The notes: a model not told the origin generated them from the sequence alone. A stretch of 15,221 bases of DNA from Dehalococcoidales bacterium (GCA_030620035.1 JAUXAE010000014.1:1-15221); one strand, 5' to 3'. Counted from the first letter of the stretch, positions 7,092 to 14,852 are shown. A program made the numbers and translations.

Positions 7092-8468
7092 CTAGGTACC
7101 TCCCACCAGGCAGTGTTGTATCCTGATGTGGGGGCTGCCGTTGGCCACCGGCAGGGGCACCTGGGCTCCCTTACCGCAGCCGCCACCCTGGTTCATGGCC
7201 AGGTCGTCTCCGATGGCGTCTATATTCTTGAGGGTGCTAAAGACATTCCCCGTCAGCATCACCGGCCTGATGGCCTCGGCGACCCGGCCGTTGCGTATCA
7301 TATAGGCTTCACCGGCCGAGAAGGTGAACATCTCCATACTGGTGGTGCCCCCGTACCAGTTTTTGGCGTAGATGCCCTGCTTAATATCGCTGAGCATATC
7401 GTCAAAGGAGACCGAGCCTGGTTCAATGTAGGTGTTGCTCATGCGGACAATAGGCGGGTAATTGTAGTTGACCGCCCGGGCATTGCCGGTGGGCCTCTCC
7501 CTCATCTTGGCGGCCGTTTCCCGGGAGTGGAGCCGGCCCACCAGCCGGCCCTCCCTGATAAGGTAGCTCTTGCTTGAGGGCACGCCTTCATCGTCGTACT
7601 TATAGCTGCCCCGCAGCCCCGGCATGGCGGCGTTGTCAACGATATTAAGCTCGCTGGAGCCGAACTGTTTACCTAGGGTCATAATCTTGAGCAGGCGGTC
7701 GTTTTCATAGACGAAGTCAGACTCGGACAGGTGGCCGAAGGCCTCATGGACGAAGACCCCGGCCAGCACCGGGTCCAGCACTACGGTGTACTCTCCCCCT
7801 TTTACCTGTGGTGCCGAGAGCAGGGCCACGGCATGCCGGGCCATTTGCTGAACCGGCTGGTGCAGCCTCTGGACTTGGCCAAAGTCACCCCGGCTGCCCA
7901 GGCTTAAGTTTGCCTGCTGTACCTCACCATTGGCGGCGGCCACGGCGCTTAGGCGCAGGCTGATGTCGGCCCTTTCCTGCTCAATGTAGCTGCCCAGAGA
8001 ACTGGCAAAAACGGTCTTCTGGTAGCTGTCAGCATAACCGATGACCGATGTCTTGAGCTTGGGCGTCTGCCAGATAACCTCGTTATATTCATCCAGTAGC
8101 CGCTTTTTTTGGGCTAGGGGTATGGTCACCGGGTCTGTCTCTATTCCGGCGGGCACTATATCAACCACCGGGGCTACCTCAGCCAGTTTGCTCTTCTCGT
8201 TCCCGGCCGCTTTAGCCTGCTTGATGGCCAGCTCAATCTTATCCCCTAGACCATCCAGATTATTAAAGCTGGTAAAGCCCCAGCCGCCCCTGACCAGGGC
8301 CCTGACATTACCGCCGATGGCCGTGCTCCGGCCGATAGATTCAAGCTCCCTTCCCCGGTAGCTGATATGGCTGGCCTGGCTCTCCTCAAGGTGGACCTCT
8401 ATGTAATCAGCGCTATATTTCTTTAGTTTTTCGGCCAGTTGGTGGCCAATGGCTTCAATGTGTGACAT
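7092..8468 (-). CDS. tldD: TldD-family zinc metalloprotease
   Basis: This 458-residue protein carries HEAFGH at 241-246, the HExxxH zinc-binding motif of TldD metalloproteases, inside VFVHEAFGHLSESD. The C-terminal region, with MSNTYIEPGSVSFDDML and GGGCGKGAQVPLPVANGSPHIR, matches the beta-barrel domain with the third zinc-ligand region. In Escherichia coli TldD and TldE form a heterodimer that degrades unfolded peptides and processes microcin B17; archaeal relatives act as general peptidases. It is the first gene of a five-gene operon (tldD, TldE-like, PAC2, HEAT, GNAT) and the next gene starts 1 base after its stop. No microcin or RiPP precursor is visible nearby, so a housekeeping role is more likely. 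Confidence 0.93.
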   Translation of the reverse strand: MSHIEAIGHQLAEKLKKYSADYIEVHLEESQASHISYRGRELESIGRSTAIGGNVRALVRGGWGFTSFNNLDGLGDKIELAIKQAKAAGNEKSKLAEVAPVVDIVPAGIETDPVTIPLAQKKRLLDEYNEVIWQTPKLKTSVIGYADSYQKTVFASSLGSYIEQERADISLRLSAVAAANGEVQQANLSLGSRGDFGQVQRLHQPVQQMARHAVALLSAPQVKGGEYTVVLDPVLAGVFVHEAFGHLSESDFVYENDRLLKIMTLGKQFGSSELNIVDNAAMPGLRGSYKYDDEGVPSSKSYLIREGRLVGRLHSRETAAKMRERPTGNARAVNYNYPPIVRMSNTYIEPGSVSFDDMLSDIKQGIYAKNWYGGTTSMEMFTFSAGEAYMIRNGRVAEAIRPVMLTGNVFSTLKNIDAIGDDLAMNQGGGCGKGAQVPLPVANGSPHIRIQHCLVGGT

Positions 8469-8504
8469 AGATACTCTATCCCTGGGGACATTATGGGGTA
8501 GCTT

Positions 8505-8534
8505 ATTTTACCGAGACGCTGAGATACTTGTCAA
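8505..8534 (-). promoter_or_regulatory. Sigma-70-type promoter for the tldD operon
   Basis: On the minus strand TTGACA at 8534-8529 is followed after 18 bases by TAAAAT at 8510-8505 (5 of 6 matches to TATAAT). The -10 box is about 36 bases before the tldD start. It points away from the 16S promoter located 50 bases to the right. Confidence 0.7.
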
Positions 8535-8583
8535 TTTTGGGCTCCCCGGGCTTTTTTATATTATTAGTTGCCAGTGATGTTCC

Positions 8584-8612
8584 TTGACAAAGTTGGCCGC
8601 ATGTGATATTTT
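8584..8612 (+). promoter_or_regulatory. rRNA promoter upstream of 16S
   Basis: TTGACA at 8584-8589 is a perfect -35 box. With a 17-base spacer the -10 is TATTTT at 8607-8612 (4 of 6 matches). AT-rich DNA at 8551-8567, upstream of the -35, could act as an UP element. The predicted transcript would start near 8619, about 74 bases before the mature 16S 5' end. Confidence 0.68.
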
Positions 8613-8638
8613 ATATTGCGCAGGGATGACCTGTAGCT

Positions 8639-8651
8639 TGTACCTTAACAA
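8639..8651 (+). promoter_or_regulatory. boxA-like antitermination element in the 16S leader
   Basis: TGTACCTTAACAA matches the Escherichia coli rRNA boxA TGCTCTTTAACAA at 10 of 13 positions. In rRNA leaders this RNA element recruits NusB/NusE and lets polymerase resist Rho. Its position, about 20 bases after the predicted start of transcription and before the processing stem, is as expected. Confidence 0.5.
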
Positions 8652-8670
8652 CTGAATAGCGGAAGGAAGG
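8642..8670 (+). other. 5' arm of the pre-16S processing stem
   Basis: The 19 bases at 8652-8670 (CTGAATAGCGGAAGGAAGG) are the exact reverse complement of 10272-10290 behind the 16S gene. After a 2 by 2 internal loop, 8642-8649 also pairs fully with 10293-10300. The precursor can thus form a stem of 19 plus 8 base pairs enclosing only the 16S, the expected RNase III-type substrate. The outer part overlaps the boxA-like element. Confidence 0.9.
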
Positions 8671-8692
8671 TTCAAAGAGCTAAGTCAATTTT

Positions 8693-10206
<1,514 letters not shown>

Positions 10207-10271
10207 TAGGGAGAAAATGGGCTTTTAGTCCGTAACTCCTAGGTCGGTCTCCGATTCTTCGGAGTAAATAC

Positions 10272-10300
10272 CCTTCCTTCCGCTATTCAGGGGTTAAGGT
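10272..10300 (+). other. 3' arm of the pre-16S processing stem
   Basis: Bases 10272-10290 pair perfectly with 8652-8670, and 10293-10300 pairs with 8642-8649. Between the 16S end and this arm a small hairpin (CTCCGA at 10249-10254 with TCGGAG at 10259-10264) is the only other structure seen. The outer arm includes TAAGG, the only Shine-Dalgarno-like sequence near the following small gene. Confidence 0.88.
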
Positions 10301-10321
10301 CTGCTTTTATGAAAAAGTAGG

Positions 10322-10594
10322 ATGAAACATCAAACGCTACGTATGGTCGCTTCCTGGTTTGGAAAATTGGCCTGGGTGGTGGCCGCAATTGGTGTTATTG
10401 CATACATAATTATTGGAATTGCTGCGGCCACAATATTGGCCAAAATTGGCTTTTTGCTGGGGGGCCTTCTCCTTATTGGTATTTATGTTTTGATACTGCT
10501 GATGACTTCTAGGCTGCTTTGTCTGTTCATTGATATTGAGGAGAACCTGAGCAAGATAGCGGCACTGATGAGGAAAGAGCTAAAGACCAAATAG
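10322..10594 (+). CDS. Small two-helix membrane protein between 16S and tRNA-Ile
   Basis: This 90-residue protein has two strongly hydrophobic segments, at about 17-39 and 43-68. They are followed by a charged amphipathic tail (about 71-90) that probably lies in the cytoplasm. I recognise no family. It lies on the same strand as 16S and tRNA-Ile, and I see no promoter of its own in the 115 bases after 16S, so it is probably carried on the rRNA transcript. The start has no normal ribosome binding site. A mini-frame ATG AAA AAG TAG at 10309-10320 has TAAGG at a good distance and ends one base before the ATG, so re-initiation is possible. The hydrophobic pattern makes chance coding unlikely. Confidence 0.7.
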   Translation: MKHQTLRMVASWFGKLAWVVAAIGVIAYIIIGIAAATILAKIGFLLGGLLLIGIYVLILLMTSRLLCLFIDIEENLSKIAALMRKELKTK

Positions 10595-10597
10595 AGT

Positions 10598-10674
10598 GGG
10601 CCATTAGCTCAGTTGGTTAGAGCGCAGTCCTGATAAGACTGAGGTCTCTGGTTCGAGTCCAGAATGGCCCACCA
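10598..10674 (+). tRNA. tRNA-Ile (anticodon GAU), CCA encoded
   Basis: A complete 77-base cloverleaf can be drawn. The acceptor GGGCCAT pairs with ATGGCCC, the D-stem is GCTC/GAGC, the anticodon stem is CAGTC/GACTG with loop CTGATAA (anticodon GAT at 10632-10634), and the T-stem is TCTGG/CCAGA with loop TTCGAGT. The gene ends with discriminator A and encoded CCA. In most bacteria this tRNA lies between 16S and 23S; here it follows 16S and a small protein gene. Its 3' portion overlaps the end of the serine recombinase gene on the other strand, which suggests it is the attachment site of the island. Confidence 0.97.
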
Positions 10675-12209
10675 CTCTGTTTAAAACCAAGAACTCCGAC
10701 TGTCTCGTCGTATTCATTCCTCGGTGGCATTGGCAAGGTATAGTGAATAGTCACTTCTAATTTCGATACGTCAATGCTCTTGATGAAGTTTCTCATGAAA
10801 GCCTTCTGCTGCAGTACTTCAGCCGAACCAAGTATCTCTCTCAGCCCATTAACGTATAATTTCAAGGTTTCGATATCCGTCGGGCCTATCGGCTCATAGT
10901 TTTCGGTTTTCACTTTGGCAATCGCTTGCTGCAATTCCTTCTTGCGGACGACAAGGCTACTTATTCTAGGCGCCAGTTCGTCAAGTTTGAGCTTACCGGT
11001 TTCAAGGGCGTCGTAAAGCCGCTCCAGTCTCGTATCGACATCTTTGAGCTGTCCTCTGAAGACTTCAATTTTTTGTTCCACAGTATCAGAAAGGTTTCTT
11101 ATCTCATCGTTGGTCAGTTCGACCAATTCTGCGAGGTTTTCATCGGTTAGTATATTTTGTTTGATTTTGTCGATGATAAAACCTTCAATCTTGGCTGCTG
11201 GGAGCCAGTAACCAGGGCAGGCATCGGGACCCTGACGCAGAGCTTTACCGCAACGATAGTAGCTGAACCGTCCGGATTTGTAAGCCCCGCCTACCATACC
11301 AGCTCCACATTCGGCGCACTTCATCATACCTCCGAGAAGGTAGTTGCTGCTTACACTCCTGGGGCGGGTGAACTTGGGGCTTCGCAGGGTAAGGATAGCC
11401 TGAACTCGCTGGAAGCTTTCATAGTCTACTATCGACGGGAAAGCATTCTCGATTCTTATTGGCTCTTCTCTCCTCTTCTTTCCATTCTTTCCCCAGACAA
11501 GGGTCCCGGTATAAACCTCATTCGTCAAAATCTGATAAACGCTAGTGGGATTCCATTTCTTGCCACGTACGGTTACAATGCCTGCCTTGTTCAGACTCTT
11601 GGCTATCTCGCGAGTCCCTTTATAGTTGAGGCACTCGCTAAAAATCTGACGGACCACTGGAGCTTTGCTTTCATCAACCTCAAGTTTATTGCGCTTAACA
11701 CCATTATCATAGACTACGGCTTTACGGAAGCCAAAGGGGACGGTACCGCCGACGAAGAATCCTTGAGAGGCAGCCAAGTTCATTCCCCTAATGACATCCT
11801 GGGCTAGGTTCTCCGAATAGAATTCATCGACTATTTCAATCATTCCTTCGAGCAGCTTACCTGACGGGTTTTCTTCGATAGGTTCGTTTATCGAAATGAC
11901 CTTGATCCCCTTCTTGCGTATCAACGATTTGTAAAGTACTGATACTTCACGATTGCGGGCAAAACGAGAGAATTTCCAGAAGAGAATGACGTCAAACGGT
12001 CGCGGAGTTAAACCACACTGCCTGATCATTTCGGCGAAGGCAGGTCTTCTGGATATGCAGCCTGACTTAGCTTCATCAACAAACTCCTGCACTACCTCGT
12101 AGCCGTGCTTGGCAGTATACTCCCCAAGGGCCTTTCGTTGCCCAGGGATGGATAGTTCCTTTGCGGCTTGTTTTTCATCTGACACCCGAAGATATAGAGC
12201 AGCTCTCAT
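10617..12209 (-). CDS. Large serine recombinase (site-specific integrase)
   Basis: This 530-residue protein has the standard order of large serine recombinases. The resolvase domain spans 1-150, with YLRVS at 6-10 providing the nucleophile Ser10 and Arg8. The recombinase domain lies at about 155-275. A zinc ribbon has Cys298, Cys301, Cys320 and Cys331, and a charged coiled-coil region at about 350-435 is followed by a final domain. Such enzymes integrate and excise elements without replication. The last residues, FWTRTRDLSLIRTAL, are encoded by the antisense of tRNA-Ile, so the protein tail is set by the integration site. AAGGAG lies 7 bases before the ATG. It is co-directional with the helix-turn-helix gene 21 bases upstream, and both probably use the promoter at 13209-13181. 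Confidence 0.93.
   Translation of the reverse strand: MRAALYLRVSDEKQAAKELSIPGQRKALGEYTAKHGYEVVQEFVDEAKSGCISRRPAFAEMIRQCGLTPRPFDVILFWKFSRFARNREVSVLYKSLIRKKGIKVISINEPIEENPSGKLLEGMIEIVDEFYSENLAQDVIRGMNLAASQGFFVGGTVPFGFRKAVVYDNGVKRNKLEVDESKAPVVRQIFSECLNYKGTREIAKSLNKAGIVTVRGKKWNPTSVYQILTNEVYTGTLVWGKNGKKRREEPIRIENAFPSIVDYESFQRVQAILTLRSPKFTRPRSVSSNYLLGGMMKCAECGAGMVGGAYKSGRFSYYRCGKALRQGPDACPGYWLPAAKIEGFIIDKIKQNILTDENLAELVELTNDEIRNLSDTVEQKIEVFRGQLKDVDTRLERLYDALETGKLKLDELAPRISSLVVRKKELQQAIAKVKTENYEPIGPTDIETLKLYVNGLREILGSAEVLQQKAFMRNFIKSIDVSKLEVTIHYTLPMPPRNEYDETVGVLGFKQSGGPFWTRTRDLSLIRTAL
10650..10680. other. Likely island attachment junction at the tRNA-Ile 3' end
   Basis: An integrase gene ends inside the tRNA gene and base composition shifts at this point, from the rRNA/housekeeping part to a more AT-rich region. 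The tRNA itself is intact including CCA. The exact core cannot be set because the matching repeat at the other end of the island is not in the window; I searched 10700-15221 by eye for the tRNA 3' sequence and found no copy. Confidence 0.5.
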
Positions 12210-12230
12210 TTCTTTTCTCCTTACCTAATG

Positions 12231-13046
12231 TTATTGTGGGCAATAGATGCAGTGTCCAGCAATGACCCGCCTATATCGAATAATGGCCACTGCATCCAAT
12301 ATCTTTCCACATATTGCCGCCAATTCATTTTGTAATTGTCTAATGCTCTTTAGTTCTGGCCAACTTAAAATCTCCTCTTCGTAGTTTTTAAGTTTACTTT
12401 TTATTTTGTCCAGGTTGATTTCTTGAAATTCACCAAAATGGTAAGCCCCGAATCTTCTTATGGTCTTCCCTCCATCGCGTTTTTCGGTGATGTAGCAATT
12501 TTCGACATCAAGCCCTTTGCTATTTCTCGACCATTGGTTGAACTGGTGTTGCAGGAACGCGATTGTTCCTTGCAACACATCACCTTCTCTGAGAATGCTA
12601 TCTGTCTTGGAATCTTTGATAACCATTCGTTCGATTTTATTTAGCGATTTTGTACTGCAGGCGTCTATATCATCAAATAGCCCGTTCCATTTTACAATGT
12701 ATTTCCAGAGAGGGTTGGTACGGAGGTGTTGTCTGAGAGCCTTCCACAGGTATGGTTCGGTTACTTCAAGCCCAACCTTACCATAGGACTTAACCTCGTT
12801 TTCTATCTTCTCAGCGAGGCTACAAAGATCCTTGTAGTGGCCTTCAACCGCATCACGCCAGACCACAGCTGTAACTTCTTTGATGTTTCGATCCCGCCTG
12901 GCTATTTCAATGTATTTTCTAACTGTTCTTACATCATAGCCGGTCTCTGTAGCTATTCTTTTAGGTGTATCATCTTTTTCCTCTAGGCGGCTGAGCCACT
13001 CTCTAGCGAGGTCGGGATCAACCCGGGGTCTCTGTTTGTTCTGCAT
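12231..13046 (-). CDS. Helix-turn-helix protein of unknown function, first gene of the recombinase operon
   Basis: This 271-residue soluble protein is not a family I can name. Near the N-terminus a likely helix-turn-helix is visible at about 28-50 (TPKRIATETGYDVRTVRKYI), resembling the DNA-binding part of transposon resolvases and sigma-4-like domains. The rest is mixed helical and charged, with no catalytic motif seen. The C-terminus ends HCIYCPQ, with a Cys266-x-x-Cys269 pair that might bind metal. AGGAGA sits about 6 bases before the ATG. The large serine recombinase starts 21 bases after its stop, so the two are co-expressed. A role as repressor, directionality factor or recombination helper is plausible but is inference from position alone. 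Confidence 0.72.
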   Translation of the reverse strand: MQNKQRPRVDPDLAREWLSRLEEKDDTPKRIATETGYDVRTVRKYIEIARRDRNIKEVTAVVWRDAVEGHYKDLCSLAEKIENEVKSYGKVGLEVTEPYLWKALRQHLRTNPLWKYIVKWNGLFDDIDACSTKSLNKIERMVIKDSKTDSILREGDVLQGTIAFLQHQFNQWSRNSKGLDVENCYITEKRDGGKTIRRFGAYHFGEFQEINLDKIKSKLKNYEEEILSWPELKSIRQLQNELAAICGKILDAVAIIRYRRVIAGHCIYCPQ

Positions 13047-13104
13047 TATTTGTCTCCTCTTACGGTTAATTAGCGTCCCTTTTCATTTATGGGCAGGTAT
13101 TAAT

Positions 13105-13137
13105 TTATGCTAATTTGTGCTTATAGAAGCAGTGCAT
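13105..13137 (-). CDS. Possible 10-codon leader peptide upstream of the helix-turn-helix gene
   Basis: The predicted leader RNA of the recombinase operon contains ATG at 13137 followed by codons for HCFYKHKLA and TAA. GGTGAT lies 8 bases upstream. Twelve bases around the ATG (ACAAATAATGCA) are repeated exactly at the start of the main gene. It may be coincidental; nothing shows that it is translated. Confidence 0.2.
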   Translation of the reverse strand: MHCFYKHKLA

Positions 13138-13150
13138 TATTTGTAATCAC

Positions 13151-13170
13151 CATTTAATATGTATTAAATG
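13151..13170. promoter_or_regulatory. Perfect 20-base palindrome, likely operator
   Basis: CATTTAATA, the two bases TG, then TATTAAATG form a perfect inverted repeat with 9-base arms. It lies directly downstream of the -10 box at 13186-13181, around +4 to +23 of the predicted minus-strand transcript. A dimeric repressor bound here would block the recombinase operon. The helix-turn-helix protein of that operon is the obvious but unproven candidate. Confidence 0.65.
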
Positions 13171-13180
13171 CATAGTTGGG

Positions 13181-13209
13181 ATTATAGCATTGGCGAGACG
13201 AAAAGTCAA
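13181..13209 (-). promoter_or_regulatory. Sigma-70-type promoter of the recombinase operon
   Basis: The minus strand reads TTGACT at 13209-13204, a 17-base spacer, then TATAAT at 13186-13181, preceded by TGC (extended -10). This is the strongest promoter match in the window. It drives the helix-turn-helix and serine recombinase genes, with a leader of about 130 bases. Confidence 0.82.
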
Positions 13210-13316
13210 TAGTCGATCCAAATCGCCCCGGAAGGATAGCAGGCTGGCAATTCTAGCCAAGATACTGGCCCGTCATCATTTACAGGCCGGCAGGCGAAGA
13301 GAGAGTACTCAATAAA

Positions 13317-14024
13317 ATGAAAGCCCATCTTAACCCAATCGATGTAGAAGCCCTCGAGGCAGCCGCCCAATGCAGAAGGGACTGGCTCATGATAAGGATG
13401 CTTTATCGCCTTGGCTGCCGCGTCTCTGAGGCCTTGGCCATTGAGGTAACGGACATAGATATGGCAGTAGGCACTGTGACCATAAAACAGCTCAAGCAAA
13501 GAGTGAAACTATGCTGCCCGAAATGCGATACCAGGTTAAGCCGCTCCCATATCTACTGTCCCGGCTGTAGCTTAAGGGTAGAAGAAGCAACAAAACAGTG
13601 GTTTGAGCACCGCCGTAGAAGAATATTGCCCATTGACCCCGAAACCCTATCGATGCTCAAGGACTACATCGACCACGGAGGCCCTGTTAATCGTAACGGT
13701 AAGCTGATGATCTTTGGTATAAACAGACATAGAGCTTGGCAAATCGTAAATGAGTGCGCTGATAGGGCAGGTCTTCCTCAATTGATTAACCCCGAAACTG
13801 GTAAGGCCCATCATGTAAGCCCCCACCGACTGAGAGATGCTTTCGCTGTGCACGCGGTTAAGACCGACGATTCAGGAGATGGACTGCGTATGCTTCAAGA
13901 ACATCTCGGCCATGCCAGCTTCAACACGACTGCCAAATACCGCAAGGTCTCCGGTGAAGAGCAACGAGAATGGTATGACAGGCTCTGGCAGAATGGGGAT
14001 AAGACTGATGGTTCTCAAACTTAG
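13317..14024 (+). CDS. Tyrosine recombinase, catalytic domain only, with inserted zinc-ribbon-like element
   Basis: This 235-residue protein has the catalytic residues of the tyrosine recombinase family: Arg35 in LGCRVSEAL, a candidate lysine at 57, His170-x-x-Arg173 in HRLRDAF, His199 in LGHASFNTTAKY and nucleophile Tyr208. It lacks the N-terminal core-binding domain found in most integrases. Upstream codons in frame hit a stop at 13254-13256 and show no family-like sequence. Between the lysine region and the HxxR motif sit CPKC (67-70) and CPGC (81-84), spaced like a small zinc ribbon; I do not know this insertion from standard integrases. GAGAGAG lies upstream of the ATG. It overlaps the next gene by 17 bases and is divergent from the serine recombinase operon. 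It appears intact and functional, but its target site is unknown. Confidence 0.88.
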   Translation: MKAHLNPIDVEALEAAAQCRRDWLMIRMLYRLGCRVSEALAIEVTDIDMAVGTVTIKQLKQRVKLCCPKCDTRLSRSHIYCPGCSLRVEEATKQWFEHRRRRILPIDPETLSMLKDYIDHGGPVNRNGKLMIFGINRHRAWQIVNECADRAGLPQLINPETGKAHHVSPHRLRDAFAVHAVKTDDSGDGLRMLQEHLGHASFNTTAKYRKVSGEEQREWYDRLWQNGDKTDGSQT

Positions 14025-14517
14025 ACCGCAAAGGGGTGGTTTTCTTCGCCTCTTTGGCCTCGGCTGGTTCATAAGGGAATTCCTGGCAGGTAGTGGTCCT
14101 TATGGCTCACCGACAATAGACCCTGACGTCGGAGCTCCCCAGTCCGAAATCTTTAAACAATACAAGCTGGCACTAATCAGAGAGACTGCACTTGACAAGG
14201 CTACTAGGGCTGAAGAGCGAAGAGCTAAGAAAGAGAAGCGGTCTATAGACCCTGAGAATATTGAGGAATTGGCGCAGGTATACGTTGTCCGGATGCCTTA
14301 TAAGGCGAAGGGCTGCCGCAGCCATTCCTTCGTAACCTACTTCTCCAACCTGCAGCGGCTGGGCTGGGTAGAGCCAACGGGAAGGGAAGAACATTCGGCC
14401 TTTCAGGATAACTACCCCGATGGCCAGCCCAAGAAGTACTTCCGACTAACCGCCGCCGGCCTATCAGCCCCTGAGTCCGCCTGGGCCGACCCCCGGCGCA
14501 CCCTCTATGGCCTCTAA
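14008..14517 (+). CDS. Likely winged-helix DNA-binding protein paired with the tyrosine recombinase
   Basis: This 169-residue protein starts 17 bases before the integrase stop, with GGGGAT 7 bases upstream of the ATG at 14008. The frame is open further upstream inside the integrase gene, but that part looks like an out-of-frame shadow. The N-terminus has a short amphipathic stretch (GGFLRLFGLGWFIREFLAG, 10-28) and then a basic helix at about 45-80. The C-terminal half resembles a winged helix: SFVTYFSNLQRLGWVEPTG (107-125) as recognition helix and wing, and KYFRLTAAG (143-151) as the second wing strand. I do not recognise the family. Overlap with the integrase suggests coupled translation and a joint role, for example as accessory factor; this is inference. 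Confidence 0.7.
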   Translation: MVLKLRPQRGGFLRLFGLGWFIREFLAGSGPYGSPTIDPDVGAPQSEIFKQYKLALIRETALDKATRAEERRAKKEKRSIDPENIEELAQVYVVRMPYKAKGCRSHSFVTYFSNLQRLGWVEPTGREEHSAFQDNYPDGQPKKYFRLTAAGLSAPESAWADPRRTLYGL

Positions 14518-14672
14518 GGGGGCCGGTCTCCCCCTCCAGGATAGCAACCACAGCCCCCAGAATGACCCCAGAGACCCGATAGCACTTAAACTAATGATTA
14601 TCTATTCAGCCACCCGCTGTTGCACAATTGCCCTGCTTGAAAACAAAAAGTGCAATCTCCACTAAAGCGACA

Positions 14673-14726
14673 AGCCCTGAGAGACGGATACAGACAATTC
14701 AGGGCTGATAAGCCACTGTGAATTGT
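14673..14726. repeat. Two overlapping, mutually exclusive inverted repeats
   Basis: AGCCCTGA (14673-14680) pairs with TCAGGGCT (14699-14706), and ACAATTCA (14694-14701) pairs with TGAATTGT (14719-14726). The inner arms share bases 14699-14701, so an RNA could form only one of the two stems at a time. As DNA they may be binding sites. Confidence 0.5.
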
Positions 14727-14802
14727 GTGATAGGCAACCCTTCAGCTTTGGCTGGACTGGTCTGGCCATTACGGCCATTTCAGACATGTCACGTAAATAT
14801 AG

Positions 14803-14837
14803 GTTCATTCTGTTAATGAACAAAATGCTCTTTTGTT
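14803..14837. promoter_or_regulatory. Tandem overlapping inverted repeats before the 101-residue protein gene
   Basis: GTTCATT-ctgtt-AATGAAC (14803-14821) and AACAAAA-tgctc-TTTTGTT (14819-14837) are both perfect 7-base arms with 5-base loops. They share the three bases AAC. The second repeat covers the expected -35 region of the promoter with TATAAT at 14853, so this looks like an operator. Confidence 0.5.
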
Positions 14838-14852
14838 GGATAATTGAAGTCG

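Noticed and set aside
7091..7186. Longer N-terminus for the TldE-like protein
   Set aside because: It overlaps tldD by 95 bases with a proline- and arginine-rich sequence unlike the family; the GTG at 7090 has GGGAGGT before it.
8541..8560. Terminator hairpin GGGCTCCCCGGGC followed by T residues before the 16S promoter
   Set aside because: The arms do not pair well, and no plus-strand gene ends here that would need a terminator.
11157..11807. Plus-strand open frame of 216 codons opposite the serine recombinase
   Set aside because: It is antisense to a clear recombinase gene, has no ribosome binding site and no recognisable motif.
13837..14007. Upstream extension of the winged-helix gene to an ATG inside the integrase gene
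   Set aside because: The added residues are the out-of-frame reading of the integrase active-site region; GGGGAT and a start at 14008 fit better.
13317..14024. Tyrosine recombinase as a truncated pseudogene
   Set aside because: The core catalytic residues are present in order, the start has a purine-rich site before it, and there is no leftover N-terminal domain upstream.
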